The notes under the pieces are model-generated. The model searched no databases. It had not been told where the DNA came from and worked only from the letters and a program-made list of their open reading frames with translations. From Mucilaginibacter endophyticus (GTDB taxonomy: Bacteria > Bacteroidota > Bacteroidia > Sphingobacteriales > Sphingobacteriaceae), in NCBI RefSeq assembly GCF_003351025.1, contig NZ_QPCG01000002.1, forward strand, positions 868,001 through 932,000: a stretch of DNA of 64,000 nt, in the 5' to 3' direction. Shown in pieces: positions 47,458 to 56,025 of the stretch (position 1 is its first letter; every line of letters begins with the position of its first letter). Made by a program: the position numbers and the translations under genes.

Positions 47458-49049
47458 AGAAATCGCTGCTAACCCTCTTTACTATTATTACACAGGCTGC
47501 AATTTTACAGGCCCAAACGCTAACATCAGGAGGAAAACTAAAACCGGAACAAGCCATAATGGATGTGCGGCATTATACCATTTCGCTTGCTGTTAATCCG
47601 GAACAGAAAACCATTGATGGTTTTACCACCATCGACGTGATCATGGCAAAGCCTACTAAAGTTTTACTTTTTGATCTGTTGGATTCTTTGTCAATTAGCA
47701 AAGTTTTGGTAAACGGCAAACAGGAAGCGTTTGAATACAAAAACAACCTCATTACTATTAATACAGCTAAAGAGCTGTCTGCCGGTAAAGCAAGCGTAAA
47801 AGTAATTTATGGCGGCAAACCCCATGTTGCACGTCGACCGCCCTGGGATGATGGTTTTATCTGGACGCGTGATTCAACCGGGCACCAGTGGATGGCTATT
47901 ACAGCCGAAGGTACAGGCGGTAAATTGTATTTCCCTTGTAAGGACCATCCTTCTGATGAACCCAATGAGGGTGTTGATATGTTCATTACCGTTCCTAAAG
48001 ATCTGGTGGTTGCTGGTCCGGGCTTATTGAAAGGTATAACCAAACAAAAGGAAACAGCAACGTTTCACTGGCAAACCAAATACACCATCAACAATTATAG
48101 CATACTGTTTAACGCCGGTGATTATACCGTTGTAACCCGTCCGTACACTACTGTAGATGGACACCAGGTACCTATTCAGTTTTATGTATTAAAAGAGCAT
48201 GCTGCCAAGGCAGAGCATCATCTTGATATTTTTGTAAAAACCATCAAGGAGCAGGAGAAATACTTTGGCGAATACCCCTGGGCAAAGGAAAAAATAGGGA
48301 TAGTTGAAACGCCTCACCTGGGTATGGAACACCAAACCATGAATGCCTATGGCGCTAAGTTCAGGTACACTAAAGTTGGTGGTGAAGATTATGATGGCCT
48401 GATGCATCATGAATTTGGCCACGAATGGTGGGGGAACAAAGTTACAGCCAAGGATTGGGCCGATTACTGGATCCATGAAGGGATCTGTACTTACGGTGAT
48501 GCCCTTTATGTACGGGAATTTGAAGGTGAAAAAGCTTATATCAAATTCTTCCAGAATTCCGCTTTATCATTCGGTAATAAGATACCGCTTGTTATCGGGA
48601 AAGATATTGATGAAGAATCAGCTTATAACGGTGATATCTATGGTAAAGGCGCGTTCTTTATGCATACGCTGAGATACATTATGGGCGATAGCACTTTCTT
48701 CCCTACCCTTAAAGGCTTTGTTACCGATCCGCGATACACTTATAGCAATTTGGCCAGTACCGATGACGTGATCCAATATTTCAGCAAGGCTGCAGGCCAG
48801 GATCTAAAGCCCTTATTCGATCTGTATATCTATTCTATTAATAAACTGGAAGTACATGTAAAAGCCCAGCGTGGCGATAAATACCTCGTTCAGCTATTAA
48901 ATATCGACATGCCATTACCGATTAATGTTACCGCCGATGGTGTTACAAAAAGATATACGCTTGATAAAAAGGGCATCACCATAACCAGCAAAACCATGCC
49001 GGTTATTGACCCGGATACTTATTACCTGAAGAAATTGATTATTGAATAG
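47454..49049 (+). CDS. M1-family metallopeptidase
   Basis: 531 residues with a signal peptide ending LQAQ and the gluzincin motif HEFGH (His319, Glu320, His323) with WGNK and the downstream zinc ligand Glu342 in WIHEG. GMEHQTMNAYG corresponds to the exopeptidase GAMEN region of M1 aminopeptidases, altered here. It is shorter than E. coli PepN (870) and lacks its C-terminal helical domain, as in many secreted Bacteroidota M1 enzymes. Likely cleaves N-terminal residues of peptides in the periplasm or outside. Confidence 0.93.
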   Translation: MKKSLLTLFTIITQAAILQAQTLTSGGKLKPEQAIMDVRHYTISLAVNPEQKTIDGFTTIDVIMAKPTKVLLFDLLDSLSISKVLVNGKQEAFEYKNNLITINTAKELSAGKASVKVIYGGKPHVARRPPWDDGFIWTRDSTGHQWMAITAEGTGGKLYFPCKDHPSDEPNEGVDMFITVPKDLVVAGPGLLKGITKQKETATFHWQTKYTINNYSILFNAGDYTVVTRPYTTVDGHQVPIQFYVLKEHAAKAEHHLDIFVKTIKEQEKYFGEYPWAKEKIGIVETPHLGMEHQTMNAYGAKFRYTKVGGEDYDGLMHHEFGHEWWGNKVTAKDWADYWIHEGICTYGDALYVREFEGEKAYIKFFQNSALSFGNKIPLVIGKDIDEESAYNGDIYGKGAFFMHTLRYIMGDSTFFPTLKGFVTDPRYTYSNLASTDDVIQYFSKAAGQDLKPLFDLYIYSINKLEVHVKAQRGDKYLVQLLNIDMPLPINVTADGVTKRYTLDKKGITITSKTMPVIDPDTYYLKKLIIE

Positions 49050-49083
49050 AAGCAGGTCTGCTTCGTAAGGCAATATTATAAAT

Positions 49084-49176
49084 AAAAAGCGTCATTGCGA
49101 GGTACGAAACAATCCCCGACTTACAGATCGCCCGGTATAGTTTGGGATTGCTTCGTACCTCGCAATGACGCTTTTT
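49084..49176. repeat. Long near-perfect palindrome, family B copy 1 (probable bidirectional terminator)
   Basis: 33-bp arms (from 49084 and up to 49176) differ at one base; the core word GCGTCATTGCGAGG is repeated in reverse complement and the right arm runs into T7. The element sits between the convergent peptidase and rpmA genes, so it can serve as a terminator for the peptidase. A half copy is at 50725. Confidence 0.8.
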
Positions 49177-49260
49177 TTACTCATCTATCCAGCTAATGCA
49201 TCCTAAACATTCAATACACATTTTTTGCACAACACCATTTAACTAAAATAATCACCAAAC

Positions 49261-49294
49261 AAAAAATCCCGATCAAAACTGACCGGGATTTTTT
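49261..49294. terminator. Rho-independent terminator of rplU-rpmA
   Basis: AAAAAATCCCG and CGGGATTTTTT flank a 12-bp loop region, giving a strong hairpin with T-runs on both strands. It lies 23 bp beyond the rpmA stop on the minus strand and can act in both directions. Confidence 0.8.
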
Positions 49295-49316
49295 ATATCC
49301 TAATATTGTTAACTGA

Positions 49317-49736
49317 TTACTCAGCTACTTCTTCAGCGGCATCAGCAGCTTCTTCTTTTTTAGCTTTTGGTGCAGCAGCTTTCTTTGCTTTTGGAGCTTC
49401 TTCAGCAGCAGGAGCTTCAACAGCTACGGCTTCTTTTTTAGCTTTTGGTGCAGGTGCAGCTACTTCTTCAACTTCAGCAGCTTCAAACGGAACTACTGAA
49501 ACGTATGAACGGTTATCAGCTTTCTTTTTGAAAACTACGATACCTTCAGCCAGTGCAAATAAAGTATGATCTTTACCAAGACCTACGTTTAAACCTGGAT
49601 TGTGTTTGGTACCACGCTGACGAACGATGATATTACCTGCAATTGCTGGTTGACCACCGAAAATTTTGATACCTAAGCGTTTGCTATGTGACTCACGACC
49701 GTTTCTTGAACTACCGGCCCCTTTCTTATGTGCCAT
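49317..49736 (-). CDS. rpmA: 50S ribosomal protein L27 with low-complexity C-terminal tail
   Basis: 139 residues. Residues 1-85 are a standard L27 ([19 protein letters not shown]...[25 protein letters not shown]). L27 N-terminal residues reach the peptidyl-transfer centre. The last 50 residues are Ala/Lys/Glu/Pro-rich and contain three PKAKK repeats, absent from normal L27 (about 85 residues). The tail reads in one frame with a proper stop, so it is not an artefact of a shifted gene. It is cotranscribed with rplU 49 nt upstream. Confidence 0.95.
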   Translation of the reverse strand: MAHKKGAGSSRNGRESHSKRLGIKIFGGQPAIAGNIIVRQRGTKHNPGLNVGLGKDHTLFALAEGIVVFKKKADNRSYVSVVPFEAAEVEEVAAPAPKAKKEAVAVEAPAAEEAPKAKKAAAPKAKKEEAADAAEEVAE

Positions 49737-49785
49737 TTCTTATATCTTTTATGGAATTGCAGAACAACTCCGGTTCAACCTTTAA

Positions 49786-50094
49786 TTATAATGTAATACC
49801 GGTGATCTCGATCTTGGTAAATTGCTGACGGTGACCGTTTTTCTTTTTGTAACCTTTTCTTCTTTTCTTTTTGAAGATAATTACTTTATCACCTTTTAAA
49901 TGTGACACGATCTTAGCCGATACTTTAGCACCTTTCAAATCAGAACCTAATTTGAATTTACCTTCGTTTTCTGCTAACAATACACTGTCAAATTCAATAC
50001 TAGCGCCTTCATCGCCTTGTAACCTGTGTACAAAGATCTGCTGGTCTTTGGCAACTTTAAATTGCTGTCCTGCTATACTTACTATTGCGTACAT
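49786..50094 (-). CDS. rplU: 50S ribosomal protein L21
   Basis: 102 residues, MYAIVSIAGQQFKV start and KRRKGYKKKNGHRQQFTKIEI end, the L21 signature. It binds 23S rRNA in the large subunit. It is the first gene of the rplU-rpmA pair, the usual arrangement, and has a good promoter upstream. Confidence 0.98.
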   Translation of the reverse strand: MYAIVSIAGQQFKVAKDQQIFVHRLQGDEGASIEFDSVLLAENEGKFKLGSDLKGAKVSAKIVSHLKGDKVIIFKKKRRKGYKKKNGHRQQFTKIEITGITL

Positions 50095-50126
50095 GTTTGT
50101 TAAATATTGTTTTAAATTTCGAGGTG

Positions 50127-50157
50127 CAAATATAGGGATTGATTATTTAATAAACAA
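50127..50157 (-). promoter_or_regulatory. Promoter of rplU-rpmA
   Basis: On the minus strand TTG is followed after 20 bp by TATATTTG, an exact match to the Bacteroidota TTG-N19-21-TAnnTTTG arrangement, about 33 bp before the rplU ATG. Confidence 0.7.
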
Positions 50158-50169
50158 TATCCCAATATT

Positions 50170-50676
50170 TTATTTTTTACCACGATTCTCTACGTCAGTC
50201 AATTTTTTCTGAATTTCAGCAACCAGTCGTTGATTGGCATCAATAAGTTTAGGATTGCCAAAATAGTCGGTATCAAAAATCACACGCTTGGTTTTCTCTT
50301 TGTATTTAAACTCAATGATATACCTAACCGCTTTGCCATCGGCAACTTTCGACGTATCTCCGATTTCTTTCGACGGAAAATCCCAAAAACCTAAATCGGC
50401 AGCTTTACGGTGCAGGTATAACAAATCATCTTTAGTCAAGCGCAAATGCTCTTTCACCAGCGAATCGCGCCTGTCGAGGTACTGAAACATGCCGGTATGC
50501 GAATCATATTTATTTACCAGGCTATCCTTATGGCCATATTGAAAACTGATCGATTGAAAATCAACGAAACGGTATGGCGCATTCTTGATCATCATACCAT
50601 AATAATACACGCAGTATAGTATAAAGGGTACTACTACGGTCATGATTAAAAACACCTTTTTTAAACGGGGAGACAT
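50170..50676 (-). CDS. Membrane-anchored protein of unknown function
   Basis: 168 residues with one N-terminal membrane segment (VFLIMTVVVPFILYCVYYYGM) and a soluble domain rich in charged residues (PYRFVDFQSISFQYGHKD..., ending QKKLTDVENRGKK). Family not recognised. Same direction as the ribosomal operon, but separated by the promoter of rplU. Three direct octamer repeats lie just upstream of its start. Confidence 0.7.
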   Translation of the reverse strand: MSPRLKKVFLIMTVVVPFILYCVYYYGMMIKNAPYRFVDFQSISFQYGHKDSLVNKYDSHTGMFQYLDRRDSLVKEHLRLTKDDLLYLHRKAADLGFWDFPSKEIGDTSKVADGKAVRYIIEFKYKEKTKRVIFDTDYFGNPKLIDANQRLVAEIQKKLTDVENRGKK

Positions 50677-50685
50677 ATATAATTA

Positions 50686-50709
50686 GTGAATTAGTGAATT
50701 AATGAATTA
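50686..50709. repeat. Short tandem octamer repeat (3 copies)
   Basis: GTGAATTA, GTGAATTA and ATGAATTA follow one another directly upstream of the minus-strand membrane-protein gene, in its 5' region. Confidence 0.6.
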
Positions 50710-50724
50710 TTGATTTTTCCGAAT

Positions 50725-50750
50725 CGTCATTGCGAGGCACGAAGCAATCG
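50725..50750. repeat. Half copy of palindrome family B
   Basis: CGTCATTGCGAGGCACGAAG followed by CAATCG matches the left arm of the 49084-49176 palindrome with few differences; the second arm is missing. The remaining part of the 347-bp gap (50677-51023) is AT-rich and shows no gene. Confidence 0.65.
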
Positions 50751-51023
50751 CGAACTATACAGAGCGGCTCTGCTTATTAGAAATTATGAAGAGCTATGTT
50801 CAATTTATAATTCTTAATAATCTCCATTAGGTCGGTTAATTATATTCGTTCTCTATAATGACTTAGTTATAAGTTATTGATTATTATTATTTTTTATTAA
50901 TAACGTGGACGTCACCTCCGGCCCGGGCTTTTGCACACTATCTTTAATATAGTTTGTATATCATCAATGCCTTTTCCATCGTTTTACTGATGGTTCTTCG
51001 CCACGATGGTATACTTTATTCCC

Positions 51024-52406
51024 TTATTGTTGGGCACCTACCTCTTCGCCTTCCCATTTGCTTACTACGGCCGTAGCCATTGCATTACCCAACACGTTTG
51101 TAGCCGAACGTCCCATATCTAACAATGGATCAATACCTATCAACAAAAACAAACCAGCTTCCGGAATATTGAACATAGCCAGCGTACCGGCAATTACAAC
51201 CAGCGAAGCCCTTGGCACGCCTGCCACGCCTTTACTGGTAAGCATCAATACCAGCAACATGGATAATTGATGCCCGAATGAAAGGTGAATATCATAGGAT
51301 TGCGCCAGAAACAACGACGCAAAAGTCATGTACATCATAGAGCCATCCAAATTAAATGAATACCCGAGTGGCAATACAAAGCTCACTATTTTATTACTGC
51401 AACCAAACTTCTCCAGCTCTTCCAACACTTTTGGATAGGCTGCCTCGCTTGTTGAAGTACTAAAAGCTATTAGCATGGCATCCTTAATACTGTTCAACAG
51501 CCTGAATACCGGCTTCCTTAATACAATGTATCCCGCCAATATAATCACCGACCACAATACGATCAGCGAAAAATAAAACTCGCTGATAAAAATACCATAA
51601 GTTGAAAGTACACCTATCCCTTGTTTGGCAACAACCGCGGTTATTGCACCAAACACCGCTAAAGGGGCCATTTTCATCACATAACCGGTAATCTTCATGA
51701 TCACATGGGCAAAGGCGTCCATAGCTTTGATCACTATTTTGCCCTGCTCGCCTATTGCTGCAGTAGCGACGCCAAAAAACAAAGAGAACACCACAATCTG
51801 CAGGATCTCGTTATTTGCCATAGCCTCAATAAAACTCTTAGGAAAAACGTGACCAACAAATTCGGTTAATGATAAGGCCGTCTTTTTGATACCTGTACTC
51901 AAATGACTATCAGGAAGCGGAAGGTGCATGGTTTTACCTGGTTCAAACAAGTTAACCAATAGCATCCCTAATAATAAGGATACCAGCGTTGCGCTGATGA
52001 ACCAGAGCATTGTTTTACCCCCTATCCGGCCAACAGCCTTAATATCCCCTACCTTGGCAACGCCCACCACCAATGTGGTGAACACCAATGGTGCTACAAT
52101 CATTTTTATCAGGTTAAGGAAAATCTTGCTCAGTATATTATAAAGCTCAAGCTTATCTTCCCGGGCGTCGGTTGCCTGGCTTTGAAGTTTTACCTGGGCT
52201 ATTCGTTGTAGTTTAAGATCTTTATAGGCTGATACCGTAGTATCGGATAATGCTTCTATATTTTTGTCGATACTTTTAATAGTTGCACCGGCGGTACTAA
52301 GCTGTTTATTCAGATCGGCAAAAACGTAGGTGTTATAAATATAACCGGCTACCACACCCAAAATCAGTGCGATAAAAATGAAGAGCGTCAGTCTGCTTTT
52401 TTTCAT
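51024..52406 (-). CDS. Dicarboxylate/amino acid:cation symporter (DAACS, GltP/DctA family)
   Basis: 460 residues with about 8 transmembrane segments and re-entrant loops; characteristic stretches are SKIFLNLIKMIVAPLVFTTL, FSTSTSEAAYPKVLEEL (serine-rich hairpin) and VLPLGYSFNLDGSMMYM (NMDGT-like motif). It imports glutamate, aspartate or C4-dicarboxylates with H+ or Na+. About 60 hydrophilic, helix-forming residues (roughly 28-88) are inserted between the first two membrane segments, longer than in E. coli GltP. Confidence 0.92.
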   Translation of the reverse strand: MKKSRLTLFIFIALILGVVAGYIYNTYVFADLNKQLSTAGATIKSIDKNIEALSDTTVSAYKDLKLQRIAQVKLQSQATDAREDKLELYNILSKIFLNLIKMIVAPLVFTTLVVGVAKVGDIKAVGRIGGKTMLWFISATLVSLLLGMLLVNLFEPGKTMHLPLPDSHLSTGIKKTALSLTEFVGHVFPKSFIEAMANNEILQIVVFSLFFGVATAAIGEQGKIVIKAMDAFAHVIMKITGYVMKMAPLAVFGAITAVVAKQGIGVLSTYGIFISEFYFSLIVLWSVIILAGYIVLRKPVFRLLNSIKDAMLIAFSTSTSEAAYPKVLEELEKFGCSNKIVSFVLPLGYSFNLDGSMMYMTFASLFLAQSYDIHLSFGHQLSMLLVLMLTSKGVAGVPRASLVVIAGTLAMFNIPEAGLFLLIGIDPLLDMGRSATNVLGNAMATAVVSKWEGEEVGAQQ

Positions 52407-52572
52407 TTAATTTAATAAGCCTGCAAAACTACAAAATTTACGGTCGGTTTAAACAGGCTTCGGAATATTCTATTTTACACTAACTCACATTAGGCAAATA
52501 AAACATCTTACCACGTTTTAGCATTATCATACTTTATAAAAACAATTAGTATTTTGCCCGCTTATTTACAAC

Positions 52573-53100
52573 ATGACTACTACTGCCTACGGACTACAGC
52601 ATATAAAAAAGGAAATTCAGCACCTGCCCAACGAGCAGATGGCCGAATTAATGCTCCGTTTAGCGCGCTATAAAAAGGAAAACAAAGAACTTCTCGCCTA
52701 CCTGCTCTTTGAAGCTCATGATGAAGCCGCCTTTATCGAAAAGGTAAAAGCCGAAGCCGGGTTTATGTTCAGCCAGCTATCGTCATTAAGTTATAACGCC
52801 GCAAAAGGCATGCGTAAAATATTAAGGCTGCTAAGTAAGTACACCAAGTTCATGGCTTCAAAAGGTGCCGAAATTGAATTATTGATCAATTTTTGCGAGA
52901 ATTACGTGGAGTATGCCGACAGGCGCACATCATACAAACCTTTAAGATTGATACTGATACGTCAGGTAGAAAAAATCCGTGGATTGATTGTTAAACTACA
53001 TGAGGACCTTCAGTTTGATTACCAGGACAGTTACAACAATTTAATAAGTGATGCTGAAACTAAGCTGGGCTGGTTTAAAAAGAATGATCATTTGTTGTAA
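52573..53100 (+). CDS. Helical cytoplasmic protein of unknown function
   Basis: 175 residues, almost wholly alpha-helical by composition (EIQHLPNEQMAELMLRLARYKKENKEL, LLAYLLFEAHDEAAF), Lys/Glu-rich, no membrane segments or cysteines of note except one. Not recognised. The ECF promoter of the next gene overlaps its stop codon, so the two genes could be regulated separately. Confidence 0.72.
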   Translation: MTTTAYGLQHIKKEIQHLPNEQMAELMLRLARYKKENKELLAYLLFEAHDEAAFIEKVKAEAGFMFSQLSSLSYNAAKGMRKILRLLSKYTKFMASKGAEIELLINFCENYVEYADRRTSYKPLRLILIRQVEKIRGLIVKLHEDLQFDYQDSYNNLISDAETKLGWFKKNDHLL

Positions 53101-53124
53101 CATACAAAGCTTAACATCGTCTAA
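53095..53124 (+). promoter_or_regulatory. ECF-type promoter of the second sigma gene
   Basis: TTGTAACAT (53095-53103; core GTAACA) and CGTCTAA (53118-53124) are 15 bp apart, matching classical ECF -35 (AAC core) and -10 (CGTC) elements. It overlaps the stop of the upstream gene and lies just before the GTG start of the ECF sigma gene, suggesting autoregulation. Confidence 0.6.
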
Positions 53125-53141
53125 ATATAAAATTAACTGAA

Positions 53142-53639
53142 GTGGCCAACAAAGAAGCAGCATTCAAGCAGATATATGAAGCTAATTCTAAAAAGATATT
53201 CCATCTGTGCTATGGTTATACCGGCGATGACGACGCCGCCAACGACCTGCTACAGGAAACCTTTTTAAAGGTTTGGCAAAATTTAGACAAATTCCGTAAC
53301 CAGGCCATGATATCAACCTGGATTTACCGGATTGCTGTAAATACCTGTTTAACCTATTTGCGCTCGGAAAAACGCCAGGCCAAAGACGAACTTACTCCAC
53401 AATTAGCAGAAACAAAACGCGAAGAACTATCGGATAAAAACGAGCAGGTTGCTTTACTATATAAGTGTATTTCAAAACTGGAAGAATCAGAAAGGATTAT
53501 TATAACTATGGTGCTTGATGAGGTGCCATACCCCGAAATTGCCGAAATTTCGGGTATATCAGAAGGGAACTTGAGGGTGAAAATTTATCGTATTAAACAA
53601 AAATTAACGGAGTTATATAACCAGTATGAAAGACTTTGA
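53142..53639 (+). CDS. ECF-type RNA polymerase sigma factor
   Basis: 165 residues from a GTG start. Region 2 (LCYGYTGDDDAANDLLQETFLKVWQNLDKFRNQAMISTWIYRIAVNTCLTYLR) and region 4 (ISKLEESERIIITMVLDEVPYPEIAEISGISEGNLRVKIYRIKQKL) are clear. The next gene overlaps it by 14 nt and encodes a four-helix membrane protein, a plausible regulator. The upstream promoter motif fits self-activation. Confidence 0.93.
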   Translation: MANKEAAFKQIYEANSKKIFHLCYGYTGDDDAANDLLQETFLKVWQNLDKFRNQAMISTWIYRIAVNTCLTYLRSEKRQAKDELTPQLAETKREELSDKNEQVALLYKCISKLEESERIIITMVLDEVPYPEIAEISGISEGNLRVKIYRIKQKLTELYNQYERL

Positions 53640-54216
53640 TCATTTGATGTCGGTTTGGCAGGGACAGCCAAAACCAGATCAGCTTTCGGTGGATGAGGTG
53701 CTGAAGCAGGTAAAGAAGGGGATTCGCAGCATAACTACTAAGTTGTACTGGACTATAGTGGCCATGGTGGCCATCGCGGCATTCGCGTTTATTGTTACAT
53801 TTTTTCTGGCATTTAAATCAACCGTAACCACTATAGGTATATTAATAGTATTGGTTACAATGCTCATGTACCTCTCTTTAATTTTACGGCATTATCATAT
53901 CCTGAGCAAACAGGACGCTACATTAAACCCAACCGAATATTTACACAGCCTTAAAGAGTATCAAAAAAGCCGATCGAAAGTAATAGGTTGGTTTTATTAT
54001 ATCTATATACTGATGATAAGCGCGGGGTTGGCTATGTACTTTGTTGAAGTGCTTGAACACTCGTCTTTAGCCTTCAAAATAGTGACTTATAGTTCGATTG
54101 CCGTATGGTTTTTGTTTACCACCTTTTACCTTAAACCACGTATGTTTAAAAACGAGGAAGAGAAACTGAACCTAATGATTGACAGACTGGTACGCCTGCA
54201 GGAGCAATTTGATTAG
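53626..54216 (+). CDS. Membrane protein, possible anti-sigma partner of the ECF factor
   Basis: 196 residues. A 38-residue cytoplasmic N-terminus (FDHLMSVWQGQPKPDQLSVDEVLKQV) precedes four membrane segments (about 39-62, 65-88, 118-141, 147-167). Overlap with the sigma gene and the N-terminal layout suggest a membrane-bound anti-sigma or accessory protein; no canonical ZAS motif (HxxxCxxC) is present. Confidence 0.65.
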   Translation: MKDFDHLMSVWQGQPKPDQLSVDEVLKQVKKGIRSITTKLYWTIVAMVAIAAFAFIVTFFLAFKSTVTTIGILIVLVTMLMYLSLILRHYHILSKQDATLNPTEYLHSLKEYQKSRSKVIGWFYYIYILMISAGLAMYFVEVLEHSSLAFKIVTYSSIAVWFLFTTFYLKPRMFKNEEEKLNLMIDRLVRLQEQFD

Positions 54217-54261
54217 AAAGATTTAGGTTTTACAATCTGACTTAGAACTTTCGACTTAAGA

Positions 54262-54960
54262 TCATCTGTTTTGATTAATCAGCGCATGCAACACCTGATC
54301 TTTTAACTGCCTGCTGATTGGCACTTCAAATTCGCCAATATTCAGCATATTCCCTTCTATCGATGTAATTTTACTACTGGCGATGATATATGATTTATGC
54401 GTTTGCATGAATTTACGGGCCGGCAGTTTATCGGCGAACGCCCGCAAAGTACTATGAGTTATTATTTTACGGGCAGATGTATAAATCTCAACATAGTTTT
54501 CCATTCCTTTGATAAATAACACATCGTCGAAAACAATCTTTTCAAGCTTGCCATTGCTTTTAACAAAAATGTAATCGACCGAACCCGCGTTATTCCTCAA
54601 ATCAAAATAGTCTTTAGCTTTAAAAGCTGCCTTCATAAAGCGCTCGAAAGGGATAGGTTTAAGCAGGTAGTCGAGCACGTCCAGATCAAAACCATCGGTA
54701 GCGTATTCTTTAAACGCGGTAGTAAAAATAACCTTTGGCGGATTTGGCATCGAACGGATAAACTCAACACCTGTTAAATGCGGCATCTGAATATCAAGGA
54801 ACAGCAGATCAACAGATTGTTGTGCCAGCAAAGCCCCCAATTCCATAGCATCTTCACATTGGGCTTTCAGATCAAAAAATCCGGCTTTTGTAACGTAGCC
54901 CTCCAGCCCTTTACGGGCAAAGGGCTCATCGTCGGTAATAATGCAGCTAATTAATGCCAT
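54262..54960 (-). CDS. LytTR-family response regulator
   Basis: 232 residues: receiver domain with DDEP and phospho-Asp in LLFLDIQMPHLTG, and a C-terminal LytTR DNA-binding domain (YIFVKSNGKLEKIVFDDVLFIKGMENYVEIY ... FMQTHKSYII). It is the last gene of an acyltransferase-kinase-regulator operon and lies 3 nt after the kinase gene. A matching direct repeat upstream of the operon is a likely target. Confidence 0.94.
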   Translation of the reverse strand: MALISCIITDDEPFARKGLEGYVTKAGFFDLKAQCEDAMELGALLAQQSVDLLFLDIQMPHLTGVEFIRSMPNPPKVIFTTAFKEYATDGFDLDVLDYLLKPIPFERFMKAAFKAKDYFDLRNNAGSVDYIFVKSNGKLEKIVFDDVLFIKGMENYVEIYTSARKIITHSTLRAFADKLPARKFMQTHKSYIIASSKITSIEGNMLNIGEFEVPISRQLKDQVLHALINQNR

Positions 54961-54963
54961 AAT

Positions 54964-56007
54964 TTATATATTCAATTCAAGTACTGCGGTATAATGATCG
55001 CTCTCAAGACCGGCAATAAGTTGATGCTTGCCCGGATAAAGTAATTGTAATCTCCGGCTCAGGTTTTCTAAACCAATGCCGCTGTAATTATCCGGCGCTT
55101 TCATATTTGCCGGTGTATCGTTGTATACTTTAAATACAAATTTACCCTCGATAATACTTCCATCAATGGTTATTTTGTATGCTCCGCCGATGTATTTAAA
55201 GGCGTTTTCAACCAGTGGCAACAAAAGCAGCGGGTAGATCAACTGATCGTTCAGGCGCTCGTCAAAATGAACATTCAGCTGCATCCTGCTGCTCGCCCGG
55301 ATCTGTTGCAGCCTAATATAATTTTCGAGGTACTCCAGTTCCTGTTTTACAGTTACCTGTTGTTGTTGATCATAAAGCTGATAACGCAACAAACTTGACA
55401 GTAGTTCTGTACTTTTTTTTGCACCGGGCACATCTTCATCCATCTGAAAATAAATGGTATTTAAAGCGTTAAACAAAAAATGAGGATGATATTGCGCCTT
55501 TAAAAATTTCAGTTCGGTTTCCAGCTGATCATTTGTCAATTTTTCCAGTTGCATCTTGTTATTTACGTAGGCCTTCAGCCAGGTGCTGCTACGCGCAACG
55601 CCGTAATAAATAATAGCGTACAAAGTAGGTATCATATTAATATCGGCCACATCCGCCCAGGGCATTAGCTCATCGATACCCTGGGTTACGTGCAGGGCCA
55701 TATCCATCGGAACAAATACTACGTTTACCAATATTAGGTTTGCACCTACTAAGATGATCAATTCCCGTACAACGTCCCGGTAAGATAATGGCGCGCCCCA
55801 ATGACTGTCATAGTACCTAAAAAGCCATTCAAAAAGATAGATTGCCAGATAGCCCACCAATATCGAACAAGCCATTTCAATGCCATTGACATAGAAATCC
55901 CTTTTCCAAAAATGCTGGCCAAGGTCTGTATCATGTAACAGCCTGATGGTAAAATATACCAATAAGCCATACAATGCCGGAAAAATGTATTTCCTGAAAA
56001 ATTTCAT
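54964..56007 (-). CDS. LytS-type sensor histidine kinase (His_kinase family)
   Basis: 347 residues with four N-terminal membrane segments (up to about residue 150), then the phosphorylation motif AQYHPHFLFNALNTIYFQ and an ATPase domain with LLLLPLVENAFKYI (N-box) and SGIGLENLSRRLQLLYPG (G-box). It phosphorylates the LytTR regulator encoded 3 nt downstream; the signal is unknown. Confidence 0.93.
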   Translation of the reverse strand: MKFFRKYIFPALYGLLVYFTIRLLHDTDLGQHFWKRDFYVNGIEMACSILVGYLAIYLFEWLFRYYDSHWGAPLSYRDVVRELIILVGANLILVNVVFVPMDMALHVTQGIDELMPWADVADINMIPTLYAIIYYGVARSSTWLKAYVNNKMQLEKLTNDQLETELKFLKAQYHPHFLFNALNTIYFQMDEDVPGAKKSTELLSSLLRYQLYDQQQQVTVKQELEYLENYIRLQQIRASSRMQLNVHFDERLNDQLIYPLLLLPLVENAFKYIGGAYKITIDGSIIEGKFVFKVYNDTPANMKAPDNYSGIGLENLSRRLQLLYPGKHQLIAGLESDHYTAVLELNI

Positions 56008-56025
56008 ATCAGCAAATTACAAATT

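Noticed and set aside
53626..54216. Classical zinc anti-sigma (ZAS) protein
   Set aside because: No HxxxCxxC motif; kept only as a possible membrane-bound partner.
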